Positions 46,165 through 56,779 of a DNA stretch of 64,000 nucleotides are shown piece by piece (positions within the stretch are counted from its first letter, which is position 1; each line of letters starts with the position of its first letter). The notes beneath the pieces are model-generated. The model was not told where the DNA came from and searched no databases. It saw nothing but the letters and a program-made list of their open reading frames with translations. Source of the DNA: Termitomyces sp. T153 (taxonomy: Eukaryota > Basidiomycota > Agaricomycetes > Agaricales > Lyophyllaceae); the NCBI GenBank assembly GCA_018296165.2, contig JACKQL020000142.1, positions 1 through 64,000 on the forward strand, read 5' to 3'. A program made the translations under genes and the position numbers.

Positions 46165-48009
46165 GGGAAAGAGGAAGAGGAAAATTACAGTGATTCTGTA
46201 CAAAGCCTATATCCCTGCATTCACTCAAAAGTTCTTGATTTCAACCTGAATGTCAAAACACTGTTGATGCCAGGAGGGCTGCCAGCAGCTACTCCCATTC
46301 AACCACCACTGGGTGGTTTGACAAGCATTACTACAGAGGGTACTTGAGTGCCCTCTACTTAGTTGTACCTGATGGTAGATCCAGAGGGTGTAGCATTAGT
46401 GGCAAACAAAGGGAAAGCTCCCTTGTATGTGCCTACAGCACTGTGACTGGAAGGTCTGATATCCTTCCCAGATGCTGTGGGAGGTCATCATGACTTCTCA
46501 ATGGTGATTATGCTGCTGAGGAGTGAGGAAGATGCTCCTCACATGGCCTGCAGCCCTGTAAAATCATGAGCTGGAGCCATGCTGAGCTTGCACACAGCAG
46601 GGCTGTCAGCATTCATCAAAACAATTCCAGAGGATGTTGGAGACACTTCAGATACAGATGGTGAAGCACATCCAGATGACATTCTCTGCAGAAGGGTGTT
46701 GGTATTCTGGCAGAAGCAGGTTGAGGTCCCTAAGGCTTCAATTCAGCAATGCTTAGCTGTGGGGGTAGCTAAGCACATAGCAATCCAGCAGTCACTGGGT
46801 GAAGGAATCATTTCAACTGACCTGGTAAAGTTCCTGGAACTTTACATGATCTTTCTAGCTCAGGAGGTAACAGATTACCTCTAGCAGAAAAAGTTATGGA
46901 GATTCCAGACATCTTTTGTGATGCCTTCCCTGTCCCTAGGTGGGGGTCATTTACCCCCACTATCTCCCATCAACAATGTGTTGAACCTACTACAGGTGCC
47001 ACAATAGCCTGGTGAAATGCCATGTGATTACATGGCAAGACAGTCTGCTGTAGACTGTCAAAGGTGGACTATGGTTAGGGACAATCATAGTACCTGACCT
47101 AGCCTCAACAGAGGCTGGGTTGGTCATTACAGTCAAACAACCTGTGGCATGATGTAGACCTGCTGGGTCTATGTAGGGCACTGATCTGGGAAGACCTCCT
47201 GCTGGGTCTATGTAGGGCACTGATCTGGGAAGACCAAGTTGCATTGCAGTAATTCTGCAATGGTGAATGCAACATTGTGGACAATTCACCACTCCAGGAG
47301 TGGAGGAAGCCCACAAATATCACTACCAGATGATGCACAATTGTCTAAGGGCAGTGACAGAACAATTGCTTGTGGTCCATCTGGTGATTCCAGAGGGATT
47401 CAAGCCTAGGAGGAGTGATCTGTCTAAGATAATCACCCCCTATGCTGGGTCTGCCAAGTTCAGTGAACTTGAAGACTGGCTAATGAGCATTTGTGTATCT
47501 TATGCAGTAGCACAGTATGGTGGAGATGGGTGCAAACATGAGAAAGTCCTAATCCTTATGGACTTTCTTTCTAGCTGCAGGCATCCTGAAATGGTACCTA
47601 CAACATGTAATTCATATCAATAAGGCCCAGTTCCACTGGAGGTTTGAGGATGTAATCCTCAAATTGTACAATCAATTTGTAAAGCCCTTGATAATGCAGG
47701 ATGCCTTCAACATGTTCTGCAATGCAGTGTATGTGGTTGAAGAGGGAGTGCAAGGCTTCTATGATGCCTTGCTCAACCATGCTCATAACATGGCCATATT
47801 TCCTGACAAACTCACAATTTGTGAGCAGTTTTTAGAGGGGATACCATCTGACATGCTTGTTGCTTTGATATGTGATGGCAGGCTTGCTCCCAAAGTGAAC
47901 ATGGTTGAGGAGTTTGTCTCAGAAGCAAAAGCCTAATGAGAATAGCATCAAGACTGCAGCACTCTACTTAGAGTGCAGTATGAAGAGTTGATCAGGGCAA
48001 CATTTGTTA
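46165..48009 (+). pseudogene. Ty3/gypsy-type gag relic, CpG-free
   Basis: Plus-strand fragments 46579-46884, 47267-47623 and 47664-47936 form a gag reading with YNQFVKPLIMQDAF, EEGVQGFYDALLNHAHNMA and FLEGIPSDMLVALI, matching the retrotransposon capsid domain. The frame is broken between fragments. A 39-bp tandem duplication lies at about 47160-47235. The relic is inverted relative to, and aligns with, 9290-10963. It is interrupted at 48010 by a solo LTR. The parts after 49,100 may be its continuation (a CCTCG.../CYR knuckle-like reading). Confidence 0.65.
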
Positions 48010-48014
48010 CTAGC

Positions 48015-49095
48015 TGTCACAACCCACTCCCAGAACCCTGAACCTCATTCTCAGCCACCTCACTTCCCTGGAGTTCACCCCCAACTCCTTCTTCAACTCC
48101 CCCAACCTTTGTTCATTCATGGCACCCACTCCAAGTAACTCTGATGCTTCTCTGGTGAACCCTGACAGCCTCCTGGCTAACTCTGACACCTTCTCTGCAG
48201 CCTTCAATGCTTCCTCTGCCTCTCCTGAGCCCCTAGGACCTTCTCCCACTGTTCCTGACACTGGCATGCATCACCAGTTTGTCATCCTGACTTACCCAAC
48301 CAGCTCTGGAGCATCATAATGACCCTGGGATGGCTCACATCCCCAACTGATCCCATTATGATCCCATCAGTATATCACTGGCCCACCCCTTGATCACAAC
48401 TGACACCCATCAGCTCTGCATGATCCCAACAAGCCCCACTGCCAGAACTACTATCCTGGAGCTGTCCCAGTAGTCAGTATATAAGTTGTAGAGTAACCTC
48501 CCATACTCTAGTCTTGATATTACTTTACTTGGTTACTTGGTCTTGTGTTTCTCTCTGTTTCCCAGTCTTGTCTCTATTTTTATTTCTAGCCTCAAATCTA
48601 TTTCTTTTTTCAGTTCTGTCTTGTCTTGCCTTCATTTCATCTTGACTGTCTCTGTTTCCTTTATTGTTCCTAAGTTCCTTTCATCCCTGACATCATTACA
48701 AACTCTGCACACATGCTATAAACCCTCAAACATTCTTATGATAGCTCCAGACCTTGCTCTATGCTTGGCCCCAGAATCCATCACTCTTGATTGATCACCC
48801 ATCAAACTCTGGCTCTGCTCCCATCACTCACAAAGCCTCTGCTTACCCTGCAGTCCATACACTCACTTACAGACTTGTACCTGATGCCCACCCAAGGCCA
48901 ACATTTAATATACTTGGTCTTAGACTTCCCTAGACCATCCTGGACTTGCTTGGACCACTTCCACAAGCTTCCCCTCATAAGTCCCTACAGTCTGCACCTT
49001 CCCTGGAATGCTAGATTATAAGCACAGGACATTGTGTCTGCCTAGTAAGGACTCACCCAGTGTAGCTGAGCCCCCATGGTCAGCAGAACCTGACA
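48015..49095 (+). mobile_element. Solo LTR 3 (Ty3/gypsy type), CpG-free, intact TSD
   Basis: Starts TGTCACAACCC and ends CCTGACA, 1081 bp. It is flanked by CTAGC at 48010-48014 and 49096-49100 (perfect 5-bp duplication). TATATAAG is at 48478-48485, in the same relative place as in LTRs 1 and 2. CpG is absent. It split the gag relic. Confidence 0.9.
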
Positions 49096-49100
49096 CTAGC

Positions 49101-50400
49101 TGCAGTGCAGTCTCTAGAGCTTGGGACTGCCTTAGCTAAGTGGACAGAGTTGGCAGGACATCAGGGCCACCCACACCTGCCTAGACTGGTGAGGAGGTCT
49201 GCTGCACATGTGGCCTCAAGGCCTACGCCTCCATGAGTAAGTGGGGGCTCAGGCTCTTCCAGACCTGCAGGAGTGGTGCAAGTGGTGAGAAAGCATCTTG
49301 CTACAGGTAAGAACATGTTGGCCATAGCATCAGGTTAACCAGGCAAGGATGCTGGGCAATCCACAAACTGTTCCCCATCTGCTTGGCCCATGACATGTAG
49401 GCACTGATCATCCCTTCCATCTGCATTTCAAATGCTTGAACACAATTTTGTGTGTGGTCACACCACATTTGCTGGTCTTTGCATGTAGAGTGCCCACTGC
49501 AACAGCATTAATGTTACTTCAACAAAGAAAGAGCAAGGGCCTCACATTGATTCTTTATGCAAAATATCAGTCACTGTGTCCTCAAACTCTCCACCAGCTT
49601 GACTAACATTGAAGGAAGTTGTACCATCCAAAACATCCTCCAGGTCCATTGACTGTTCTGTTGCAAAATCACCATCCTGAGCATCATCTTGGACATCTGG
49701 GATCATGCCTGCATCAGGAATGTCAGAGGAGGACAGTTTGATGATTGCACTTCAGAATTAGTTGAAAAGGTATGCAGTCAGCTGAACTGGAATTTACCAC
49801 TGCATTGAACCAAACACTGTGCATTTGACTGAGCAATGGATTTCCAAATTCCTTTCTGAGATAAGACCTTGTTTTTAACAATGCATCCAGTGAGCATTGC
49901 TTTTGTGGTTAGCATTTGCAGCTGGCTTGAGCTTGCAGTAGCATGGTTCTGTCTTGTTCTGGGCATGGTAAGTTGGACTTTCTGACTAGATGTCCATGTA
50001 ATTGCTTTGGATATATTTGACTTCCAGGAGATACCTTCAAATTTCTTGCACTGAGGCAACCAATTCAATTCTATAGAACTTGATTCTGTAGGTAAGTTCT
50101 TTTGTTTTTCTGTTCTATGTTCGATATCAATTGCCCCAGAAAATTGGTATGAACTGGAGAGACCACCGATCCCAGTATACAAGCTTATTATGCATTAGTT
50201 TAGATGGAACCACCTCAAGGTCAGAACCAAAAGGTAAAATACCCTTGTTGCATCTATGGTCTACTAATATGTCTTATTCCCAGACATGATCTGGAGCTGT
50301 ATTCTCACTATTTGAGATTACCCCAGCCATAGAGGATCCAACATTTGATCTAGCCAAATCTATTTGAGATGCACTTGTACAAGCAAATTATGAGGACAAT
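49101..50400. mobile_element. Transposon-derived filler between solo LTR and TET/JBP-like relic
   Basis: 49,100-49,400 may continue the interrupted gag. A minus-strand frame at 49778-50182 (LSSSYQFSGAIDIEHRTEKQ) has no recognised motif. Only three CpGs were seen in about 1.8 kb from 49,100. Confidence 0.4.
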
Positions 50401-51288
50401 GCAACTTTAACAGCACCACCAACTGATCATGATGCTACACTGTTTTGGAATTCAGATGCTGGCTGCTCATTCACCTCTTGCTTCAGTGCTTCTTGTTCAG
50501 GTGCATCTCCTTCTTGTGCTCCCTTTAACCCACCAAAAGGACCTGAACCCCCTATCACATTGGGCCCAAAACCCAGCAGCCATGATGCTTGTGTTGATGG
50601 AAAATGAGCTAAGAAATGTGCTGCAAAAGTTAAAGCTGAGGGCTTGGGCCACCATCCACTCTGACAAAAGACTATAGAATCTCATGTATTCAACTCCATT
50701 GCAATTGTAACAAACTTAGAGACCAGATCTCTTCCTCAAGATGGGTCTGGATATATTGCTCATAGCAAACAGCCAGGTGAAGGAATATATTTTGACTCCC
50801 TTCAAAGTCTGCTTGATGAAGGCTTCAAACTCATTGAATGGGATGGCATGTATGTTTTCTTTGTGCTTCTTTGTAAGCTAGTCTTTGAAGAACTTCCATA
50901 CTTGTGCCAAATCTTCCCTAAGAGCATCTTTCCAAGTGCCATGTTCAATTTTGGTGGAAACGTGTTTACTAAGACTCATTGCAACTGCATGAACTTGGCA
51001 ATTGGGTGGTGTGCTATACAAGCTTTGGGTTCTTATGATTCCAAACAAAGTGGTCATATTGTACTCTCTGATCTTAAACTTGTGGTTGAATTTCCTCCCA
51101 GCACACTCATTTCAATACCTCCTGCCACCCTTACTCATGGTAACCTTCCCATTGCTGAAGGTGAAAGCTGCATATACTTTACTCAATATTGTAGAGGTGG
51201 CCTTTTTTGTTATGTTACCAATGACTTTTGTACAGAGTCTCAACTTGGAAGGATGATCCTGCAGAATATGCATGGGTCTGTAGTTTAA
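50400..51288 (+). pseudogene. TET/JBP-like 2OG-Fe(II) dioxygenase relic (transposon-associated family)
   Basis: The reading AKKCAAKVKAEGLGHHPL ... SLLDEGFKLIEWDG is followed by the open frame 50848-51288, which contains FPSAMFNFGGNVFTKTH, NLAIGWCAIQALGSYDS, GHIVLSDLKLVVEFPP, ATLTHGNLPIAEGE and FTQYCRGGLF. These blocks correspond to a large Agaricomycete family that I believe belongs to the TET/JBP oxygenases spread with transposons (oxidation of 5-methylcytosine). The expected H-x-D metal ligand reads H-C-N here, and two arginine positions read Cys. Stops occur upstream. All changes fit CpG transitions, so the enzyme is dead. The family call rests on remembered family patterns. Confidence 0.55.
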
Positions 51289-51480
51289 AATGCATGCAGT
51301 GGGAGGAGAGTATTAGGCTTTACAGTTTTCTCAAAGATTTGAACTTTGTATCTCACAACAAAGGGTTGTGACAGACTTCAGTAACCATTTCAAACCAACA
51401 CAAGTTTTTATACATTACTGAGGGCATGAAGACATAATATTAAAATACAATTACATGGCAGTGATTAAGGTCAACATTGT

Positions 51481-51841
51481 CTACTCAATGCACAGAACTT
51501 GACTACCCATGAATGTGGTGACAAACATTTGGTTTGCCTCTTCTCTTGTGGGAGCACCTCTGACAACACCAGCAACAGAGTAACCAATGGTGTGTTGAGC
51601 AGCATGACTGTTCATTAAATGACATTAACAAATGAGAAGTGAATACTAGAAAGAGTTACTTACCATCCAAGATACATGCCAGGGTGACAACCCTGAGTGA
51701 CAGCATAGAAGATTCTTTCATCAATAGAAACTGTGTATTGATGTCCAAAAGAACCTGTGTTAGGCAAATTGTGCAAGTCATCTGTACATCAGAGTAAGCA
51801 ACATAAGACAAGTTATACATTTTTGAAGAGGAACAAACCAT
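51481..51841 (-). pseudogene. Short spliced ORF with viroplasmin/RNase H1 N-terminal-like domain
   Basis: Complement(join(51481..51607,51664..about 51783)) reads DDLHNLPNTGSFGHQYTV, RIFYAVTQGCHPGMYLGW, then across a 56-bp GT-AG intron HAAQHTIGYSVAGVVRGAPT and REEANQMFVTTFMGSQVLCIE, stop. The pattern (Y-AV-x-G...PG-Y-W...V-x-G...T-EEA) resembles the caulimovirus viroplasmin / RNase H1 hybrid-binding fold used by many fungal elements. An upstream exon ending about 51842 through another intron is likely. CpG is absent, so it lies in the decayed island. It may still be open, and expression is unknown. Confidence 0.4.
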
Positions 51842-52019
51842 TGGGCATCTAATGAACCATGTGTTGAGACTTCATGCAAGTGGTTGAAAAGAATTATGCA
51901 TGAGCCAAACACATGATGCATAGGTTTTTAAATACCTTAGAATTTCAACTTCATGTGTGTGGTGTTGATGTTTTGTTGAATGTAACATGTGCAATTCAAT
52001 TCTGACCCTCTCTAGTATG

Positions 52020-53560
52020 GACAACACTCCTGTCTCAAGTCTTGATTAACCTTCAACCCATGCCTCAAGGAACCCCAGGAAACCAATCATACCTCCACAT
52101 GCAAATCACATCAGAAAGAGTGCAGCTGAGAAGGCAACAGCACAGGTCCAGCACATGCAAAAGAAAGAGAGGAAGGTTGCCTTACAGGACAAAATTGATG
52201 CCTTCCACAATCAGAAGGAGAATCTGGCAAATGAGTTGGCCTCCAAGCACCATCTAAAAATTGAGAAAACATGTTAGATGTTGGGCACTGCTCTACATCA
52301 AGAAGCATTGACACATCAATACCTGGAATGCTCTGGTTGCATATCATGGAAAAGAGCTTAATGAAGGTGAGCAATTTTGTAGCCATCTTGATAGCAAAGT
52401 GCTCACTCTTTCTAGGTCATGAGCAAGGGGACCACCTGAGCTTAGCTGAAATCCAGGCCATTGTTTGTGAAGGAATTGATGAAGGTAAATACAATGATGT
52501 TGATGAAGATGAGCTCCAAGATGAGCTTAAAGACATGTGTGAGGTGAAGAAGCAGAGTGCTCATAGTTCAAATAGTGCAGCTGCTGTTGACTATTAGGCT
52601 GTGCTGTCAAGTGTTCAAGAAGATGTAAGTACACACAAAACAAAATAAAGGAAGTTTTATATTGAAGCTGTGAGATCTCCATGAATGCTGCAGAACAATG
52701 GCATTCACCTTCTTCACAAGGGGTCACATACACAACACTATTGTTCCTGGATAGGTTGAGTCACAAGGGTCCCTCATCTTCATCAATGAGGTGTTAGACA
52801 TGACACTGGCAGAGTTGTTGAGGAAGTTTGAGCTTTGGGCATGTGCAAAGGACTATAGTAAGCAATATCTACTTAGTATAATGTTAATCATACTGACTGT
52901 GCCAGAAAAACATGTTGATACAATGGCATCACTCTGCACTGAGTGTGTGAACCTCATAAGTGGAGGCCTGTGTATGTAGACATGGTTTTCTGATGATATT
53001 ATACTGCTGAACACAAGTTGCAGAGAAAATGATTGGGACACATAATGTTACCATGTGCTATGAGAAGTTTGATGTGGACATTGTCAAATGATACAATGTG
53101 GTGCTGAAAGGCTGGCTGGAAGGTCTTCAGTTCCAGAGTCCTGCAAAGATCACAGTGATGGAAGATGCTCATGTGCTGCACAATGCCTTGGTTGTGGGGG
53201 AATGCATGTGGGTTAAGCTTTTGTGCAAGGAGAAGGATGTACATGCCAAGGCAAGGCAGGAGAAGCCTGCAAGTGGAGAGGTGACTATAAAGAAGAGAAA
53301 GTGAAGGTCAGATGCTAGGAAACAATGAGGCCTGAGGAAGGCCAAGGCTGGAGCAAAGCATAGACAACAGGAGACCAATGGTGCTGATGACAGTGAGGAT
53401 GATAGCAACAAGGAAAACAATCAATCAAAGAAGAAAGCACAAAAGTCAAGTGGAAAGAAAAGTTAGACCACAGGCAAGATCCCTCCTATTCCCAAGAGCA
53501 ATGAATTCATCACCTCAAGTGACAACAACTTGTAATGATCCATGATCATTGAACATTGCT
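52020..53560 (+). pseudogene. Agaricomycete transposon-associated ORF, decayed
   Basis: Plus-strand fragments give a coiled-coil Lys/Gln-rich stretch (52,110-52,280, HMQKKERKVALQDKIDAF) and an acidic segment (52,430-52,600, IDEGKYNDVDEDELQDELKDM). They also give a conserved-looking module at 53,090-53,240 (VVLKGWLEGLQFQSPAKI, LHNALVVGECMWVKL) and a Lys-rich end. I recognise the GWPEGV.F.SPSKI.../L..GEC-W pattern from ORFs that accompany Agaricomycete transposons. Stops and shifts separate the pieces and CpG is absent. No catalytic domain seen. Confidence 0.45.
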
Positions 53561-53669
53561 TGAAGCTTGAGTTTTAACCCTATGGACAAATTCAATGGAC
53601 AGTCATAGCTTTACCTCCTCAGAGTATTTGGACACAAATTACTGTACCTTTTTGCATGTTTATTTTTGA

Positions 53670-54165
53670 AAGTTTGAGGCACTTTGAGTGATATTTTTGT
53701 GCTCATCATGGGTGACAATGAGCACAGACATTTGATGGACAGCCATCATAGTGCCAAGGCATCAAACATCATGACAGGAACTGTCACTGGCTTCTTCCAG
53801 TTCCTGAACATTTTCCTGAGCTCGTCGTCAGTGATGAGCAGGAGGGAGTCAGTGCAGTCTGGTCATGGGCGGTGAGCTGGTTGATGTGGAGGTATCATCT
53901 TATTTTTGTTGATTTTCTCTCAAATTTTTGAGGTGTACTTGAGCTCATCATTACTGACAACGAGCGGAAGGGATCTGGCTCTGTCAGAGGTGGCACTAGC
54001 CAACACAGAAATACTTTCATATTTTTTTCTGAAATTCTGAGTATTTTTTTGATATATATTTGAGCTCACTGTTGCTGACAATGAGCAGAAGGTCATCGGT
54101 GTTGTTTGATGCAGGGGGTGGCATTGACAATGCCGACGACAGCGCCAAGCAACATTGACAGGTGA
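53670..54165. repeat. Array of four ~121-bp imperfect repeats with a GCTC/GAGC hairpin motif
   Basis: The motif GCTC-N~16-GAGC preceded by T-rich 'TTTTTGA' starts at 53701, 53820, 53943 and 54064 (spacings 119, 123 and 121 bp). The loop reads ATCATTACTGACAAC in the cleanest copy. The array marks the right edge of the CpG-poor island and may be a subterminal repeat of the element. Confidence 0.75.
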
Positions 54166-54806
54166 TTGGTCAACGTTGATGGCAGCTACCGGAATATTCT
54201 GAAAACCAAACCGAAAATTTATCATAGTTGTTCACAAAATAACTGGGTATTATTCATATTATAGGCAACTAAAGTATTTCATTCTAATTAGAGGAGGAGG
54301 TGCCCCCCCCCTCTCCTACACTTCTAATTAGAGGCGTTAGGTGGGACACGCAGGTGGGTTTTGTTCTACTCATCAAAAGGAACACTTAAACAAGACATAC
54401 TATTTGTCATACTTTGGTGATGACTAAGTGAAAGGCAGTCACAGGCCCTATCAATGATGATGGATACAAAGATAGATGTTGTCAAAAAAGTGCAGGACTG
54501 TGTCCTCACTAAGATACTAACAGACAACAGGACCTTGCTTTGTTTGGCAAATGCTAGCCATTGTACAATGAGAGAGAAAAACAGATAGAAAGGTAGGTTA
54601 ATTCAAAGTTGTACAGAAACTTTAAGTCATCATTTGTTATTTCACGGGAGGTGTTTTGTGCTTGTGATGCGATGATGAACCATTACGTAATGATGCAAAA
54701 TTGTACCAATTTTAGTTGACACTTGTCTCTTGATCCAGGGACGCATCACTTCATAAAAGTATATCAAACGAACATCTCGACCTCTTTCTTGTCTCGAATT
54801 CCAGCG
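54166..54806. other. Intergenic, upstream of GST
   Basis: Contains two direct copies of the palindromic word TTCTAATTAGAGG (54,282-54,294 and about 54,324-54,337) around a C-run. AT-rich sequence with CATAAAAGTATATC near 54,753 could be the GST core promoter. Confidence 0.4.
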
Positions 54807-55667
54807 ATGGTTCTCAAGCTTTACGGTTCTCCAGTTTCCACTTGCACCCGGCGCGTCGCGACTGTGCTGCTGGAGAAGCAAGTCCCCTTCGAAATGATTT
54901 CTATCGATCTTGCGCAAGGCGAACATAAGTCTCCTACCTACCTTGAGAAACAACCCTTCGGACAAATACCTTATATTGTAAATGGTCACTTTTCTGACAA
55001 TTTATTGTTTTCACAGCTGAAATGAATCTAGGACGATCACGGATTCATCCTCTACGAAAGCCGTGCTATCTGCCGCTATATTGCTACGAAGTATGCCGAC
55101 CAGGGAACGAAGTTAATCCCTACCGACCTCGAGAAGTATGCTCTCTTTGAACAAGCTGCCTCGAACGAGCAATCAAATTTCGATCCCTCTGCATCGGCCG
55201 CCGTATTCGAGAATGTCTTCAAGACGTGAGTATATGTGTTTCCTGCGATAGAAACTCTCTTCCATCCATAGATGACTAGGTATCACGGATTAACTCCTGA
55301 CCCGTCTGTTTTTGAGGTGCACATCCAGAAGTTGGATGCCAAATTAGATGTGTACGATAAGATCTTGAGCAAACAGAAGTACGTCGCCGGCGATGTAAGC
55401 GTATTTTTTTCAACCTTAGCACTCCGCCTTCATCCTTCTCCGGACCTAGGATCTGACTCTTGCCGATCTCTTCCATATTCCTTACGGTTCTATGCTTGCT
55501 GTGGCCGGTAGTAATATCATGGAGACCAAGCCGAACGTTGCAAGGTATATTTGTTTGACTTGTTTTTGGCATTCATGCTCAGTAGTCTGTTTCATAGGTG
55601 GTTCAAGGATATTACTTCCCGCCCATCCTGGATATCTGTTATGTCGGGAATCACCAGCTCAGCATGA
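54807..55667 (+). CDS. Glutathione S-transferase, phi-type
   Basis: Exons 54807..54977, 55032..55225, 55280..55394, 55450..55544 and 55598..55667 give 214 aa, the standard GST length. The N-terminal thioredoxin fold has YGSPVSTCTRRV with the likely catalytic Ser. QPFGQIPYI (cis-Pro) is split from DDHGFILYESRAICRYIA (the ESRA glutathione-binding motif) by intron 1. The C-terminal all-helical domain contains YDKILSKQKYVAGDDLTLADLFHIPY and RWFKDITSRPSW. It conjugates glutathione to electrophiles in the cytosol (detoxification). The phi assignment comes from LAQGEHKSP...QPFGQ...ESRA. Convergent with the DAHP synthase gene. Confidence 0.93.
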
Positions 55668-56779
55668 AGTCATAACATGCACTGTAAACCATTCGTCAAC
55701 AAGAGATTTGAATAAATTGAGAGGACACTTATATAGCGATTAGTATGTTTTGTCACATGTTCCATTCGAATTTGAAGCCCTGTTCAGTCGCTGTAAACGT
55801 TTTTATAAATGATGGCCAATGATTGATGATCACATATAATCAACGATGTTATCTCTTCGAGTGTTGACTAGCGGCCCATCCTTTGCAACGTCTAGTCAAT
55901 AACTGAAGGGCCACCACTCAGGTTGAGACGGTTAGCTAGCTCGACTTGTCAGTTTCACGTGCGTGCATTGGCTCACTTATACTACCATGCAAGATGTGTT
56001 CAATGAGAGGAGTGCTTCTTGGCGAACTGCAGTTTGAGGCCGTGCAGACCAACGACAGCATTCTTTCGCATGTCGAACGCTCGCGATGGATGTATATTCT
56101 ATCAGAATTGAAGAACTTACTGTCGTCGAAGAAATGTCAGATTGAGAGTTGTAACTCAAGGATACTGCTGTGGACGCTCTGTATCTTGCTCGGGCCCGCA
56201 CAAATTTCTGCCTTTCGAGGTACTCTAAGAAATACTTCTTTATTGCCATAGAGAAAATCTGGTCGTTTTCTCGGTCAATGTCTCGAAGCCAGCTTGGATA
56301 CTGTCGGGCATGGTATGCTCGCACTGGCGCAACGTTACCTGAATCGTTGAATGGATCAAAGCACATCAACGCCCGGGTAAACCCATCTGGTGGACTGAAA
56401 ATATGCTAGGACGTAATGTACATTATTCTCAGCCCGACAGATATTCCGGTAGAGTGGATTAGGTTCCCGAGTCCTATGAGAACAGACCAATAACAGACTT
56501 CACAGCACAAAAGAATGATCATACGTCAAATCAATGCCTGAATGGTTAAAGGTGACTTGGCCGGGTCACCGTTCTTGGCCAGCCTTTGGGTAGTGATATC
56601 TTTTACAATTTCCGTCCCACTGGCTTATCCTTTGTAGCACTATTACCAGCCATCTATCAGAGACTGAAAATTTTAATATATAAATGGTTATCAACAAGCA
56701 TCGGAGCATCATCATTGTACATGCCATTTTTAACAAAACAGTTATAGATTCAGTCAGTATTCAAACACTCATATAACCT
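55668..56779. other. Intergenic between GST and DAHP synthase
   Basis: A minus-strand open frame of 130 codons (55977-56369, MMCFDPFNDSGNVAPVRAYH) has normal CpG content but no recognisable domain. It could be a fragment or chance ORF. The rest appears noncoding. Confidence 0.3.

Noticed and set aside
55977..56369. 130-codon minus-strand ORF between GST and DAHP synthase
   Set aside because: Open but without motif, partner exons or recognisable family; kept only as a note in the intergenic entry.
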